DNA from: Thalassolituus hydrocarboniclasticus
GTDB taxonomy: Bacteria; Pseudomonadota; Gammaproteobacteria; Pseudomonadales; Oceanobacteraceae
Direction: 5' to 3'
DNA length: 64,000 nucleotides
NCBI RefSeq assembly: GCF_025345565.1
Contig: NZ_CP054475.1
Coordinates: 3,575,129-3,639,128 of the forward strand
Of this stretch, positions 38,930 to 47,646 are shown one piece after another. Numbering within the stretch: the first letter of the stretch is position 1; every line of letters starts with the position of its first letter. The notes beneath the pieces were generated by a model, which was not told the DNA's origin, did not search any database, and saw nothing but the letters and a program-made list of their open reading frames with translations. The position numbers were made by a program, and so were the translations under genes.

Positions 38930-40339
38930 ATGGAAATTCTGATTAACTTAGGTTACCTGGCTGCCGCCGTACTCTTCATCTTCGGCATCAAAGGCATGAC
39001 CACTCCGAAAACCGCCGTGCGCGGTAACCAGATGTCGGCTATCGGTATGCTGGTTGCGGTGATTGCCGCCCTGCTCGACCACAACGTGGTGCGTTTCGAA
39101 TACATCATCATCGGTGTTCTGGTTGGTGGTGCTATCGGTGCCTTTATCGCCAAGAAAGTGGCCATGACCGATATGCCGGAAATGGTTGCCAGCCTGAACG
39201 GTATCGGTGGCGGTGCTTCCCTGCTGGTTGCTGCAGCCAACTACCTGGAAAGCCAGAAGCTGGCGGAAATGGGTCAGTTCACTGCCTCTTACGACTGGTC
39301 GCTGGCGGTTATTCTGTCAATTCTGATCGGTGCGGTTACCCTGACCGGCTCTTTCGTTGCCGTTGGCAAACTGAAAGGCAAAATCGGCGACAGCAACAAA
39401 GTTATGCTGTTCAAATGGATCGTTAAACTGTGCTTCCTGGTTCTGATCAGTGGTGCGGCGTACTTCGCCATTGTTGATCCGCTGAACTCCGACATGCTGG
39501 TTGCCGGTCTGATCATCATCTGTCTGATCCTGGGTGTTTCTCTGGTGATGCCGATCGGCGGTGCCGATATGCCGGTTGTGGTATCCCTGCTGAACTCTTA
39601 CTCCGGTCTGGCCGGTGCCGCTGCCGGTTTCGTACTGGGCAACAACGGCCTGATCATCACCGGTTCTCTGGTTGGCGCGTCCGGTATCATCCTGACCACC
39701 ATCATGTGTAAGGCGATGAACCGCTCCCTGACCAACGTTCTGTTCGGTGGCTCTATGGCCGCAACCGCTGGCGTGAGCAAGTCTGAGAACGATGCTTTCT
39801 ACGAAGGCAAAGTGAAGTTCTCTTCCGCTGACGAACTGGCGATGCTGTTAGACGGCGCGCAGAAAGTGGTCTTCGTTCCTGGTTACGGTCTGGCCGTTGC
39901 TCAGGCACAGCACGCTACCCGCGAACTGGCCAACATGCTGGAAGCCAAGGGTTGTGACGTGAAATACGCCATCCACCCGGTTGCCGGCCGTATGCCTGGC
40001 CATATGAACGTACTGCTGGCCGAAGCCGAAGTACCGTACGATCAGCTGGTTGAAATGGACACCATCAACCCTGAGTTCTCGCAGACTGATGTAGCCATCG
40101 TACTGGGCGCCAACGACGTGGTTAACCCGGCCGCTTCCAAAGACCCGGCCTCGCCGATCTTCGGTATGCCGATTCTGGACGTTCACAACGCCAAGACCGT
40201 TGTGGTAGTGAAACGTGGTCTGTCACCAGGTTTCGCCGGTATCCCGAACGAACTGTTTATCCGCGACAACAGCCTGATGGTATCCGGCGACGCGAAGAAA
40301 GTTCTTCAGGAAACCATTACTGCGATGAAAGATCTGTAA
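38930..40339 (+). CDS. pntB: NAD(P) transhydrogenase subunit beta
   Basis: A 469-residue subunit. The N-terminal two-thirds is multi-spanning domain II (SLNGIGGGASLLVAAANYLE, GGADMPVVVSLLNSYSGLAGAA). The C-terminal domain III binds NADP(H) (VFVPGYGLAVAQAQHA, VAGRMPGHMNVLLAEA, LGANDVVNPAA). With PntAA and PntAB it uses the proton gradient to reduce NADP+ with NADH. Confidence 0.96.
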   Translation: MEILINLGYLAAAVLFIFGIKGMTTPKTAVRGNQMSAIGMLVAVIAALLDHNVVRFEYIIIGVLVGGAIGAFIAKKVAMTDMPEMVASLNGIGGGASLLVAAANYLESQKLAEMGQFTASYDWSLAVILSILIGAVTLTGSFVAVGKLKGKIGDSNKVMLFKWIVKLCFLVLISGAAYFAIVDPLNSDMLVAGLIIICLILGVSLVMPIGGADMPVVVSLLNSYSGLAGAAAGFVLGNNGLIITGSLVGASGIILTTIMCKAMNRSLTNVLFGGSMAATAGVSKSENDAFYEGKVKFSSADELAMLLDGAQKVVFVPGYGLAVAQAQHATRELANMLEAKGCDVKYAIHPVAGRMPGHMNVLLAEAEVPYDQLVEMDTINPEFSQTDVAIVLGANDVVNPAASKDPASPIFGMPILDVHNAKTVVVVKRGLSPGFAGIPNELFIRDNSLMVSGDAKKVLQETITAMKDL

Positions 40340-40353
40340 GGTCTGCAGCGCAA

Positions 40354-40383
40354 CAAAAAGCGCCCCAAGGGGCGCTTTTTTTA
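40354..40383 (+). terminator. Terminator of the pnt operon
   Basis: Stem AAAAAGCGCCCC / GGGGCGCTTTTT with a two-base AA loop and a T-run, 15 nt after the pntB stop. Confidence 0.9.
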
Positions 40384-40448
40384 TGGCTGACGCCCGCCCG
40401 GTAATACCGGTAAAACCTGGCCAGAACGCTGCTGAACGGCCCGGCAGT

Positions 40449-40494
40449 ACGGGTTTCTGAGACACGGACTTCTGAGATAACGGGTTTCTGAGAC
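40449..40494. repeat. Three tandem 15-16 bp repeats
   Basis: ACGGGTTTCTGAGAC (40449-40463), ACGGACTTCTGAGAT (40464-40478) and ACGGGTTTCTGAGAC again (40480-40494) lie in the short convergent gap between pntB and the membrane-protein gene. The first and third copies are identical. They sit outside both terminators. Confidence 0.7.
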
Positions 40495-40554
40495 GCACGG
40501 CAGCGCTGTTGTTCGTGCAGCAACAGCTACAAACCTCTGCCCTGAATAGCGGGC

Positions 40555-40581
40555 AAAAAAAAGCGCCCCGCAGGGCGCTTA
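40555..40581 (-). terminator. Terminator of the 634-aa membrane-protein gene
   Basis: Minus strand: stem AAGCGCCC / GGGGCGCTT with a long U-run, about 20 nt after the stop codon at 40601. Confidence 0.8.
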
Positions 40582-40600
40582 CAGTGAACAAAGGTCAGAC

Positions 40601-42505
40601 TTATGCGCGGTTATCGTCTGCTTCCTGCTGTGCAGTTAAAGCTGCAACTTCCTCTTCTTCCGGAGCGGCCAGAGTGCGCATATCACCATCATCGGATTTG
40701 CTGATGCGGTTTACCTGATAAATGCGCTCGGCATTGGCCAGATCTTTTTCGTTGTTGATTGAGGCAATGAATTCACGGCCACGCAGGAAGCTGTGAATTT
40801 CGCCGACAATGGCATCCATCTCCTGCTTGTCTTCTGCCATGCCCAGAATCAGTCGCGGCATTTCCAGGTTCTGCATACCACTGGTGGCATAGGTCGATGA
40901 CTCAATGCGCGATACCAGAATCCACGGCGTAATCGAGCTGCGCACCACCACGTTTTCGGAGCGGGTGGAATCGTTGTAGGCCATACCGGTGGAGATCTTG
41001 CTCTCGGTATAAGTCCCTTCAGTTTTCATCGACAGCAGCAGGCTGCTGAACTGAATTTCTGACCAGAAAGTATGCGCCACATTGCTCAGCATACGGGCGG
41101 AAAACACCACGGCAAAGAACGTAAACAACAGGGTCAGGAAGGTGCTGGCTTCGGCGCCAATCAGTGCAGTCAGCTCCGGTATCATGCTGCTTTTCAGCTT
41201 ACCCGGATGCGCCGCCAGATAATTCTGCAGCACCGTGGCCGACTCAAAACCCTGATTAAAAAGCACATACAATAATACGGCACTGCCGACGGTCAGCAGC
41301 TGACCGCCCAGGGTGCTGAGCAGACGCAAGCGGGTAAAGCGCTTGCTGAACTTCATTGCGCGGTACTCCGGCTGGGTTTCAATCAGCAGCTGTCCTTTGA
41401 ATGTCCCCTTCCCCTGACTCTGCTCCTGCAGGCGCGGCTCAAAATCACGGTAAATACGGTTGGGAATATCATGGCTGCGGCGGTTGGCCAGCACGATATT
41501 TTCGATGTTGATAAAGATTTCGTTAGGGTGCACCGACTCCTGCATATTGTCGCGGTACTCGCTGACCGCCGTACTGCTGGTATTCAGCGTCATACGTTCA
41601 CGCACCAGCAGGAAAGCGGGAATCAGTACCAGCGCGGTCATCACCAGCAGCAACACAAGGTTCAGCCAGGCATCGAACACCATCAGGTTATCGAGAGCTG
41701 CGCTCGTTCGCTCCAGCGCCTTACCCTGCAGATTGGCCGTCAGCAGCGAATGGCCATAACCAATCAGTACCGGCACCACGATAGCAAAAGCAAACAAACG
41801 GCTCAGGCCAGCCGCCGTTTTGCGATGCAGGCTCTGGTTGCGTCCGGTGCGCATATTGTTGGCGGCACTGCGCCAGATAAAGGTCAGATACACCAGTAAC
41901 AGCAACGACATAATGGTGTTAATCAGCTCACCGGCACTACCGGCCAGACCCGTTGCGGTAACAAAGAAAGCCAGTGCAAAAGCCGTCAGGGCCACCAGCG
42001 TCGAGGACAATACCGCCGCCAGTTCCTGCACCAGATTACGCAGCGGATAAGGAGTCAGAATCAGACCGGGAATCAGCGAGTGCACCAACCGTGACAGCCA
42101 GCCGACTGGCTCGCTGAAAGTCATATTCTTGCGTCCCATCAGCATGGATTCGAGCCGTTCCGCAGTGTACGCCAGAGCACCGGATTTCTTTTCCTGCTCG
42201 GCATTTTCGCGCTCACTCGGTGCATGGTTATAGGCCAGCGATGACGGTACCGAGCGGCCAACATAAAAGCGGAATAACTGAATCGCGGCAGTCGCCAGCG
42301 TGCGCAGGCCCCAGGTCAGCAGGAACAGGCCAAGGAAGACCATCCCCCAGGCTTTTACCGGATTTTCTTTCAGAGTGTCGGCAACCCCGAACAGCGGCAA
42401 CAATGCCAGGGCACTGATCAGAACACCTGACAGCAGCTTGATTTTGCCCTCTGTTTTAAAAGGATTGGTAATACCGAGAGACTGGCTGCCGTAATCAAAA
42501 GCCAT
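40601..42505 (-). CDS. Large multi-spanning membrane protein of unknown function
   Basis: 634 residues; I do not recognise the family. I see about eight hydrophobic segments: near residues 25-45, 52-72, 160-190, 195-215, 240-260 and 290-315, then a soluble middle region (about 320-400, containing SVHPNEIFINIENIVLANRRSHDIP in outline), and further segments near 405-425 and 455-480. A hydrophilic tail follows, rich in acidic residues (PEEEEVAALTAQQEADD). The last 150 residues look cytosolic. No signal peptide, ATPase or transport motif is evident. It is monocistronic between a terminator and the AraC gene. Confidence 0.75.
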   Translation of the reverse strand: MAFDYGSQSLGITNPFKTEGKIKLLSGVLISALALLPLFGVADTLKENPVKAWGMVFLGLFLLTWGLRTLATAAIQLFRFYVGRSVPSSLAYNHAPSERENAEQEKKSGALAYTAERLESMLMGRKNMTFSEPVGWLSRLVHSLIPGLILTPYPLRNLVQELAAVLSSTLVALTAFALAFFVTATGLAGSAGELINTIMSLLLLVYLTFIWRSAANNMRTGRNQSLHRKTAAGLSRLFAFAIVVPVLIGYGHSLLTANLQGKALERTSAALDNLMVFDAWLNLVLLLVMTALVLIPAFLLVRERMTLNTSSTAVSEYRDNMQESVHPNEIFINIENIVLANRRSHDIPNRIYRDFEPRLQEQSQGKGTFKGQLLIETQPEYRAMKFSKRFTRLRLLSTLGGQLLTVGSAVLLYVLFNQGFESATVLQNYLAAHPGKLKSSMIPELTALIGAEASTFLTLLFTFFAVVFSARMLSNVAHTFWSEIQFSSLLLSMKTEGTYTESKISTGMAYNDSTRSENVVVRSSITPWILVSRIESSTYATSGMQNLEMPRLILGMAEDKQEMDAIVGEIHSFLRGREFIASINNEKDLANAERIYQVNRISKSDDGDMRTLAAPEEEEVAALTAQQEADDNRA

Positions 42506-42669
42506 GAATATCGTTCCTTGAACAAATTAATAGACGGGTTAGTAAGAACAATTCTGTCATACGCCAAAGAGCGACCAGAAGCAGCAAAAGGGCGTGGCCC
42601 GACATAATAAGTAATCACTGATCAGCTGCAACCCGGATTTGCACAATCGTGCGGATAAAGGCCGCGGGC

Positions 42670-43704
42670 TTAGCCGGCTATGACTGCCGTGCCGGCTATG
42701 GCTGCGCGGCGCAGTGCTTTGGGGGACTGTCCGAACCAGCGGTGGCAGGCGCGGGTCAGTGAACTGGGGTCGCCGTAACCGAGCTGCAGGGCAATGTCGG
42801 TGAGGGGAATCTGGCTGTGCGGCAACAGGCTGAGCAACCGCTCGCGGCGCAGGTTATCGACAATATCTTCAAAACGCATACCCAGCGCCGCCAGCTGGCG
42901 CTGTAACTGATGGCGGGGCATCTGCAGCTGACTGGCAATAACCGGCAGTGTGCAGTTACCCGTTGCCAGCGAACGCTCCACCAGCGTGCTGACCTGCTGA
43001 CCGAGATCAAGGGGCGAACGCTGAATCAGATAACGCACAGTGCGCGCCGCGGTTTCCTGCAGATCGCGGTTGGCCGAGTCGATCGGCAGCTGCAGCAGGC
43101 TGGCAGGAAAGCGCAGGCTGTCTTCCGCCTGCTGCAACGCCACCGGGCAACCCAACAAACGGCGATAACGGGCCAGACTGAGCGGCGAATCGTGCTGAAA
43201 GCCGAGCTGCCAGTCGCGCCCTTCGCTGCGGCTGATCATGCGCATAAAGGCCAGCGATACCGCGTACGGCAGCTCGGTCACATGGCGCCGCACTTCGCCC
43301 TGCAAGATCAGGTTATGGCGCAGACGCAATACCGCGTCATCACCTTCCAGACTGACACTGAGGGTCAGCCCCGGCGAGTGGTAAGGCATATAGCGCCCCA
43401 CCAGCTCCAGCGCTTCACCAACACAACTGGCGTGCTGGGCCGCCAGGGCAATTGGTCCGAGCACCGACAGGTTCTGCCGGGCCGCCAGCAGAATGCCGAA
43501 GTCGGGCTTATTCAGCGCCGCGGCGGCATCGCTGATCAGCTCGGCAAAAGCACGTAAAGGCAGGCTGAACTGCTCATCTTCCAGCTGACGCACGGTTAAG
43601 CTTTTCGCCGCCAGCAGCGCAGCCGCATCGCCCCCCAACTGCTTTACCAGAGGTACAAATCCGGTCAGCGCCCGGGTTCTTACCAGAAACTCTGCACGCG
43701 TCAT
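42670..43704 (-). CDS. AraC-family transcriptional regulator (OruR/ArcR-like, AraC_binding arm)
   Basis: 344 residues from the ATG at 43704 (MTRAEFLVRTRALTGF); a longer frame reaches into the divergent gene. The N-terminal arm is the type seen in regulators of lipid or amino-acid catabolism (PLRAFAELISDAAAALNKPDFGILLAARQ in outline). The C-terminal 100 residues hold two helix-turn-helix motifs: LPVIASQLQMPRHQLQRQL and LTDIALQLGYGDPSSLTRA. It diverges from the acyl-CoA synthetase gene over a 96-bp gap with 21-bp-spaced repeats, so it probably controls that gene. Confidence 0.88.
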   Translation of the reverse strand: MTRAEFLVRTRALTGFVPLVKQLGGDAAALLAAKSLTVRQLEDEQFSLPLRAFAELISDAAAALNKPDFGILLAARQNLSVLGPIALAAQHASCVGEALELVGRYMPYHSPGLTLSVSLEGDDAVLRLRHNLILQGEVRRHVTELPYAVSLAFMRMISRSEGRDWQLGFQHDSPLSLARYRRLLGCPVALQQAEDSLRFPASLLQLPIDSANRDLQETAARTVRYLIQRSPLDLGQQVSTLVERSLATGNCTLPVIASQLQMPRHQLQRQLAALGMRFEDIVDNLRRERLLSLLPHSQIPLTDIALQLGYGDPSSLTRACHRWFGQSPKALRRAAIAGTAVIAG

Positions 43705-43711
43705 CTTGTAT

Positions 43712-43780
43712 CCAAATGCCAAGTAAATGTTGCCAAATGCCAAGTAATTAAAGTGGCCCGATGGGAATATGACAAGTAAT
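43712..43780. promoter_or_regulatory. Phased direct repeats in the AraC/acyl-CoA synthetase promoter region
   Basis: CCAAATGCCAAGTAA occurs at 43712-43726 and again at 43733-43747, exactly 21 bp (two helical turns) apart. A third partial copy, CAAGTAAT, begins at 43773, 32 bp (about three turns) after the CAAGTAA of the second. Tandem direct repeats in the same helical phase are the typical binding layout of AraC-family proteins. The assignment to this regulator is inference. Confidence 0.6.
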
Positions 43781-43800
43781 AAAAACAAGAGGAAATACCG

Positions 43801-45672
43801 ATGATAGGGCAGTATCAGGACATCCTTGCCATTGAACAGGCACCACAACCAAACGCCGGACTGGCCAGCACTTACCAGTTGCTGCAGCAGAGCGCGCGGC
43901 AGTTTGGTCCCGAACCGGCACTGAGCTTTTTCTTTCATGTGGATGATCACCATCAGCCGCAGCGCTGGAGTTACCGCGAGCTCTTTGCCGATATCACCCG
44001 CGCCGCCAACCTGTTCCGCCGCTTAGGTGTCGGGCATGGCGATGTAGTGGCGCTGATTCTGCCTAACCTGCCGGAAACCCATATCGCCATGTGGGGTGCC
44101 GAGACCGCCGGTATCGCCTTTGCCGTCAACAACCAGCTGGAAAGCACGCAGCTGAGCGAGCTGTTGCGCGCCGCCAAAACCCGCTGGGTTGTCACCGTTG
44201 ATGCAGGCATCGATGCCGATATGTGGGCGCGTACCGCTCAGGCCTGCGCCAGCCTGCCAGAACTGCAGGGCATCCTGCGCGTCAGCGGTGAGCGTTATGG
44301 CATCAGCCCGGTGCCGGCGGCGATGAGCAATGAACTGCCGCTGCTGAGTTTTAACGACCTGCTGGAAGCGGCGCCGGCCGACGGCCTGCTGTTTGATGCG
44401 CCACAGGCTGACGATATTGCTGCTTACTTCTGTACCGGCGGCACCACCGGTCTGCCGAAAATTGCCCGCCACAGCCAGCGTAACGAAGTGATCTTCGCCG
44501 GCCAGCTGAATGCGGCTGTCGGCGGCTCGATGCTCGGCCGTGGCCGCACCGTACTGACCGCCCTGCCGCTGTTCCATGTCAATGCGCTGCTCGGTACCGG
44601 ACTGGCCGCCTTCGCCAGTGGCAGCCATGTGCTGCTGGCCGCGCCGGCGGGTTTCCGCGCGCCGGGGCTGATTCCGCGCTTCTGGGAAATCGTCGCCACC
44701 CACAAGGTGAATGGTTACTCCGGCGTACCAACTATTTATGCCGCACTGCTGCAGGTGCCCTTTGGCGACTGGGATATCAGCTCGCTCAGTGCTGCCATCT
44801 GCGGTGCCGCGCCCATGCCGGCTGAACTGATCCGTCGTTTTGAGCAGCAATGCGGACTGCGCGTACTGGAAGGCTATGGCCTGACCGAAGGCGTGTGCGC
44901 TTCGTCGGTCAGCCCGGTCAACGGCGAATTGCGTCCGGGCTCTATTGGTATGCGCCTGCCGTGGCAGGATATGCGCGCTATGGTGCTCGATGATCATGGT
45001 CAGTGGCTGCGCGATGCCGAGACCGACGAAACCGGTGTGATCTGCATCAGCGGCCCGAACGTATTTCAGGGCTATCTCGACGAGGCTCATAACCACGGTG
45101 CCTGGTTCACCACGCCTGACGGTCAGCGCTGGTTTAACACCGGCGATCTGGGCCGTTGCGATGCCGAGGGCTTCTTCTGGCTTACCGGCCGCAAGAAAGA
45201 GCTGATTATCCGCGGCGGCCACAATATCGACCCGCGCAGCATTGAAGATGCCCTGGCCGCACACCCGGCGGTGGCGATGTGCGCTGCAGTCGGTCGTCCG
45301 GATGTCTATGCCGGCGAGCTGCCGGTGGCCTATGTGCAACTGCGTCAGGGCGTCAGTGTCAGTGATGAAGAACTGCTGGAGCACGCGCGTCAGCACATTG
45401 CCGAGCGCCCGGCGGTGCCGAAAGAGCTGATCTTTGTCGAGGCGCTGCCGCTGACCGCCGTGGGTAAAACCTTCAAACCGGCACTGGTGATGCGGGAAGT
45501 CGAGCAGACGGTACGCCGCGAAGCCGCCGCCCTGGGTCTGACACTGGAGCAGGTGGAGGTTGAACAGGAGCCGAAACGCGGCATCGTCGCACGCTATCGC
45601 TGTCATGCTGACAGCCAGAATCTGGCCAAAGTGCTGGCCGGCTATACCTTCTGCAGCGAGGCTGTTCACTGA
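43801..45672 (+). CDS. AMP-forming acyl-CoA synthetase
   Basis: 623 residues of the ANL superfamily; activates a carboxylic acid to its acyl-CoA through an acyl-adenylate. The P-loop-like motif YFCTGGTTGLPKIA, the EGYGLTEG motif and the C-terminal GRKKELIIRGGHNIDP hinge with a final lysine-containing VGKTFKPAL are all present. AGAGGAAA lies 8 nt before the ATG. The C-terminal extension of about 70 residues after the lysine motif is longer than usual. The substrate (fatty or aromatic acid) cannot be told from sequence. The adjacent AraC gene suggests substrate-inducible control. Confidence 0.88.
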   Translation: MIGQYQDILAIEQAPQPNAGLASTYQLLQQSARQFGPEPALSFFFHVDDHHQPQRWSYRELFADITRAANLFRRLGVGHGDVVALILPNLPETHIAMWGAETAGIAFAVNNQLESTQLSELLRAAKTRWVVTVDAGIDADMWARTAQACASLPELQGILRVSGERYGISPVPAAMSNELPLLSFNDLLEAAPADGLLFDAPQADDIAAYFCTGGTTGLPKIARHSQRNEVIFAGQLNAAVGGSMLGRGRTVLTALPLFHVNALLGTGLAAFASGSHVLLAAPAGFRAPGLIPRFWEIVATHKVNGYSGVPTIYAALLQVPFGDWDISSLSAAICGAAPMPAELIRRFEQQCGLRVLEGYGLTEGVCASSVSPVNGELRPGSIGMRLPWQDMRAMVLDDHGQWLRDAETDETGVICISGPNVFQGYLDEAHNHGAWFTTPDGQRWFNTGDLGRCDAEGFFWLTGRKKELIIRGGHNIDPRSIEDALAAHPAVAMCAAVGRPDVYAGELPVAYVQLRQGVSVSDEELLEHARQHIAERPAVPKELIFVEALPLTAVGKTFKPALVMREVEQTVRREAAALGLTLEQVEVEQEPKRGIVARYRCHADSQNLAKVLAGYTFCSEAVH

Positions 45673-45705
45673 GCCCTGAATCAGAAGCCCTGAGCAAAAC
45701 CGTAT

Positions 45706-45734
45706 CGCCCGGAGTGACCTGTCACTTCCGGGCG
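45706..45734 (+). terminator. Hairpin after the acyl-CoA synthetase gene
   Basis: Near-perfect stem CGCCCGG-AGTGAC / GTCACTTCCGGGCG around a CCT loop, with one bulged base, 34 nt after the stop codon. Only a weak T-run follows, so it may be an mRNA-stabilising end rather than an efficient terminator. Confidence 0.55.
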
Positions 45735-45842
45735 GTGCCTTGCTCCCCCTCAGGCGCAGAACAGGTTGCCCTGACCTTCCTTTACCCATAAGCCCGCAGC
45801 CCTGAGTTAGTATTCATCTTTTCATTAACAGTGGAGTCAGAG

Positions 45843-46523
45843 ATGAGCGGCAACCACATCCGCGTCTGGGATATTTTCGTGCGCCTGTTTCACTGGCTGC
45901 TGGTCGCGGTGATCGGTTTTGCCTGGTGGACCGGTGAACAGGGCGGCGACTGGATGGAGTGGCACAAGCGTTGTGGCTACGCCGTGCTGGGGCTGGTGAT
46001 CTTTCGCGTGCTCTGGGGTTTTGCCGGTACGACCTATGCCCGCTTCAGTCACTTCCTGTATTCCCCGAAAGCCACGCTCACTTATCTGGCGGCCATGCTG
46101 AAAGGCCGTGAGCCTCTGTACCTGAGCCATAACCCGCTGGGTGGCTGGGCGGTCGTGGTGTTGCTGCTGTGGTGTACTTTGCAGGCCGGCACGGGCTTAT
46201 TTGCCAACGACGATATCTTTACCGAAGGGCCGCTGGTGCATCTGGTTGGCTACGATCTGAGTATTGAGATTACCCGCTGGCATAAGCTGCTGTTCGATGG
46301 CTTGCTGATCATCGTCGCCGTTCATATCGCCGCAGTGCTGTACCACCAGCTGCTGCGTAAAGAGCCGCTGCTGCAGGGTATGCTGACAGGTAATAAACCG
46401 GCCGGTCATAGCCATCATCAGGCCGCTGACAGAGTCTCTGTTGCTGTAAGCGCTGGCTGGTTGAAAGGTCTTGTGCTGGCAGCGATTGCCGCTGCCAGCG
46501 TCTGGGGACTGATCAGTCTTTAA
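45843..46523 (+). CDS. Cytochrome b561-family membrane protein
   Basis: 226 residues from the ATG at 45843 (MSGNHIRVWDIF), with GGAG 7 nt upstream. Four haem-bearing transmembrane helices have the paired histidines of the family: RLFHWLLVAVIGFAWW, WHKRCGYAVLGLVIFRVLW, and RWHKLLFDGLLIIVAVHI with a further H in AAVLYHQLL. A fifth hydrophobic helix closes the C-terminus. Such proteins pass electrons from quinol to periplasmic cytochromes. It converges with the cytochrome c' gene 5 nt away, which may be its redox partner. Confidence 0.88.
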   Translation: MSGNHIRVWDIFVRLFHWLLVAVIGFAWWTGEQGGDWMEWHKRCGYAVLGLVIFRVLWGFAGTTYARFSHFLYSPKATLTYLAAMLKGREPLYLSHNPLGGWAVVVLLLWCTLQAGTGLFANDDIFTEGPLVHLVGYDLSIEITRWHKLLFDGLLIIVAVHIAAVLYHQLLRKEPLLQGMLTGNKPAGHSHHQAADRVSVAVSAGWLKGLVLAAIAAASVWGLISL

Positions 46524-46528
46524 ACGAC

Positions 46529-46987
46529 TCAGTCTTTGAACTTGTCGTGGCAGGACTTACAGGTCTTCGCCACGCTCATAAAGGCCGGGCGGATGGCATT
46601 CATATCGCCACTGGCGGCAGTTTCTGCCAGTGCTGCGGCGTTGGTTTCAAAGTCGGCCATAATACCGGCAAAGGTTTCCCAGTCTTTTTCAATGGCAGGC
46701 AAAGCATCGGTAGAGCCGCTGTATGTGCCGTTGTAAGAACCGGCAATAAAACCTTCCAGTGGCATTTTGCTCAGCGCAGCCAGATTGTTGGCGCGGCGGG
46801 TAAATTCAGCCGCATTAAACTCCTGCTTGCCTTTCACCATGTCGCCCATAGGTCCGAAGTTCCAGCGCACGGCTTTGTAGATACCCTGACGGTATTCCAC
46901 AGCATCAGACACTTTTACTTCGGCCTGGGTCAGGGTACTGCCCGCCATCAGTGCGGCCAGAACTGCGGTACGTGTTATCAGGTTCAT
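46529..46987 (-). CDS. Cytochrome c'
   Basis: 152 residues with a signal peptide (AVLAALMAGSTLTQA). The four-helix-bundle cytochrome c' pattern ends in a C-terminal haem site, CKSCHDKFKD. Periplasmic; the family binds NO and gives nitrosative-stress protection. Paired tail-to-tail with the cytochrome b561 gene. Confidence 0.92.
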   Translation of the reverse strand: MNLITRTAVLAALMAGSTLTQAEVKVSDAVEYRQGIYKAVRWNFGPMGDMVKGKQEFNAAEFTRRANNLAALSKMPLEGFIAGSYNGTYSGSTDALPAIEKDWETFAGIMADFETNAAALAETAASGDMNAIRPAFMSVAKTCKSCHDKFKD

Positions 46988-47313
46988 GCTTTTATCCTCT
47001 CAGCATTATCAGTTGTCACAGCAGTGTATCGGTCTGGCCGCCGCAGGCTATCGACCATTACCAACCTTTACACTTCTATCAGTAAGCACCCTGACCGGCT
47101 CCATGCCGCGCCCTTATTGCCGGTTTTAATCAGCGCCATCGGCAGAACTCATTATCCGGGTGGTTGTGCCCGCGGCTATGCTGAAGGCTCAGGCTGAAGG
47201 TTCAGACTGACGACTGATAGCTGAACGCACCGGGTGGCATTCACCGAAGAAATAGAGGACATCACGATTATGATTAAACAAGCGTTTATCAGTGTTTTCG
47301 CTCAATTAGGCGC
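46988..47313. other. Gap between cytochrome c' and a small secreted protein gene
   Basis: About 325 bp. It holds degenerate repeats around 47190-47215 (GGCTGAAGG / GGTTCAGACTGA) and one possible 21-residue plus-strand peptide (47270-47335, MIKQAFISVFAQLGAQAAADS) behind GAGGAC. That peptide overlaps the 3' end of the next gene on the other strand, and I do not consider it proven. Confidence 0.4.
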
Positions 47314-47595
47314 TCAGGCCGCGGCCGACTCCTGAGTCTCAGGAGCGGTAGCATCGTCCTGCAATAAAGTGGGTAACAGAAAAGGCATCAGCGTCTGCGG
47401 CGCCAGATCAAGCAGCAGACCCGGCAGGGTAACGGTGAGCGGTGGTAACCAGCGCGACGGGCTGTAGGCCAGTTCACACAGCTGGCAGTGCCCTTCACCG
47501 CCGTTGCCCAGGCGCTCGGCCAGACTGTGTACGCTGCCCAGTACGATCAGGGCAAGACACAGCAGTAGCAGGGTGAAAGATGGGCGACGACGCAT
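47314..47595 (-). CDS. Small exported protein with a CxxC motif, unknown function
   Basis: 93 residues behind an excellent GGAGGT site. It has an N-terminal signal or anchor segment (SFTLLLLCLALIVLGSVHSLA), then GHCQLCELAYSP with a single CxxC, a second hydrophobic stretch (PLTVTLPGLLLDLAPQTLMPFLLP) and an acidic tail. It resembles in layout the small DUF2946-like proteins linked to metal handling, but I cannot assign it to that family with certainty. Confidence 0.65.
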   Translation of the reverse strand: MRRRPSFTLLLLCLALIVLGSVHSLAERLGNGGEGHCQLCELAYSPSRWLPPLTVTLPGLLLDLAPQTLMPFLLPTLLQDDATAPETQESAAA

Positions 47596-47646
47596 AGCAC
47601 CTCCGCAGTGGTAAGCGGTCAGAACAGCAATAAAAAGAACAGCCGT

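Noticed and set aside
43705..43953. Longer AraC-family protein starting at 43953
   Set aside because: The added segment overlaps the divergent acyl-CoA synthetase and its promoter, and is hydrophobic and unrelated to the family.
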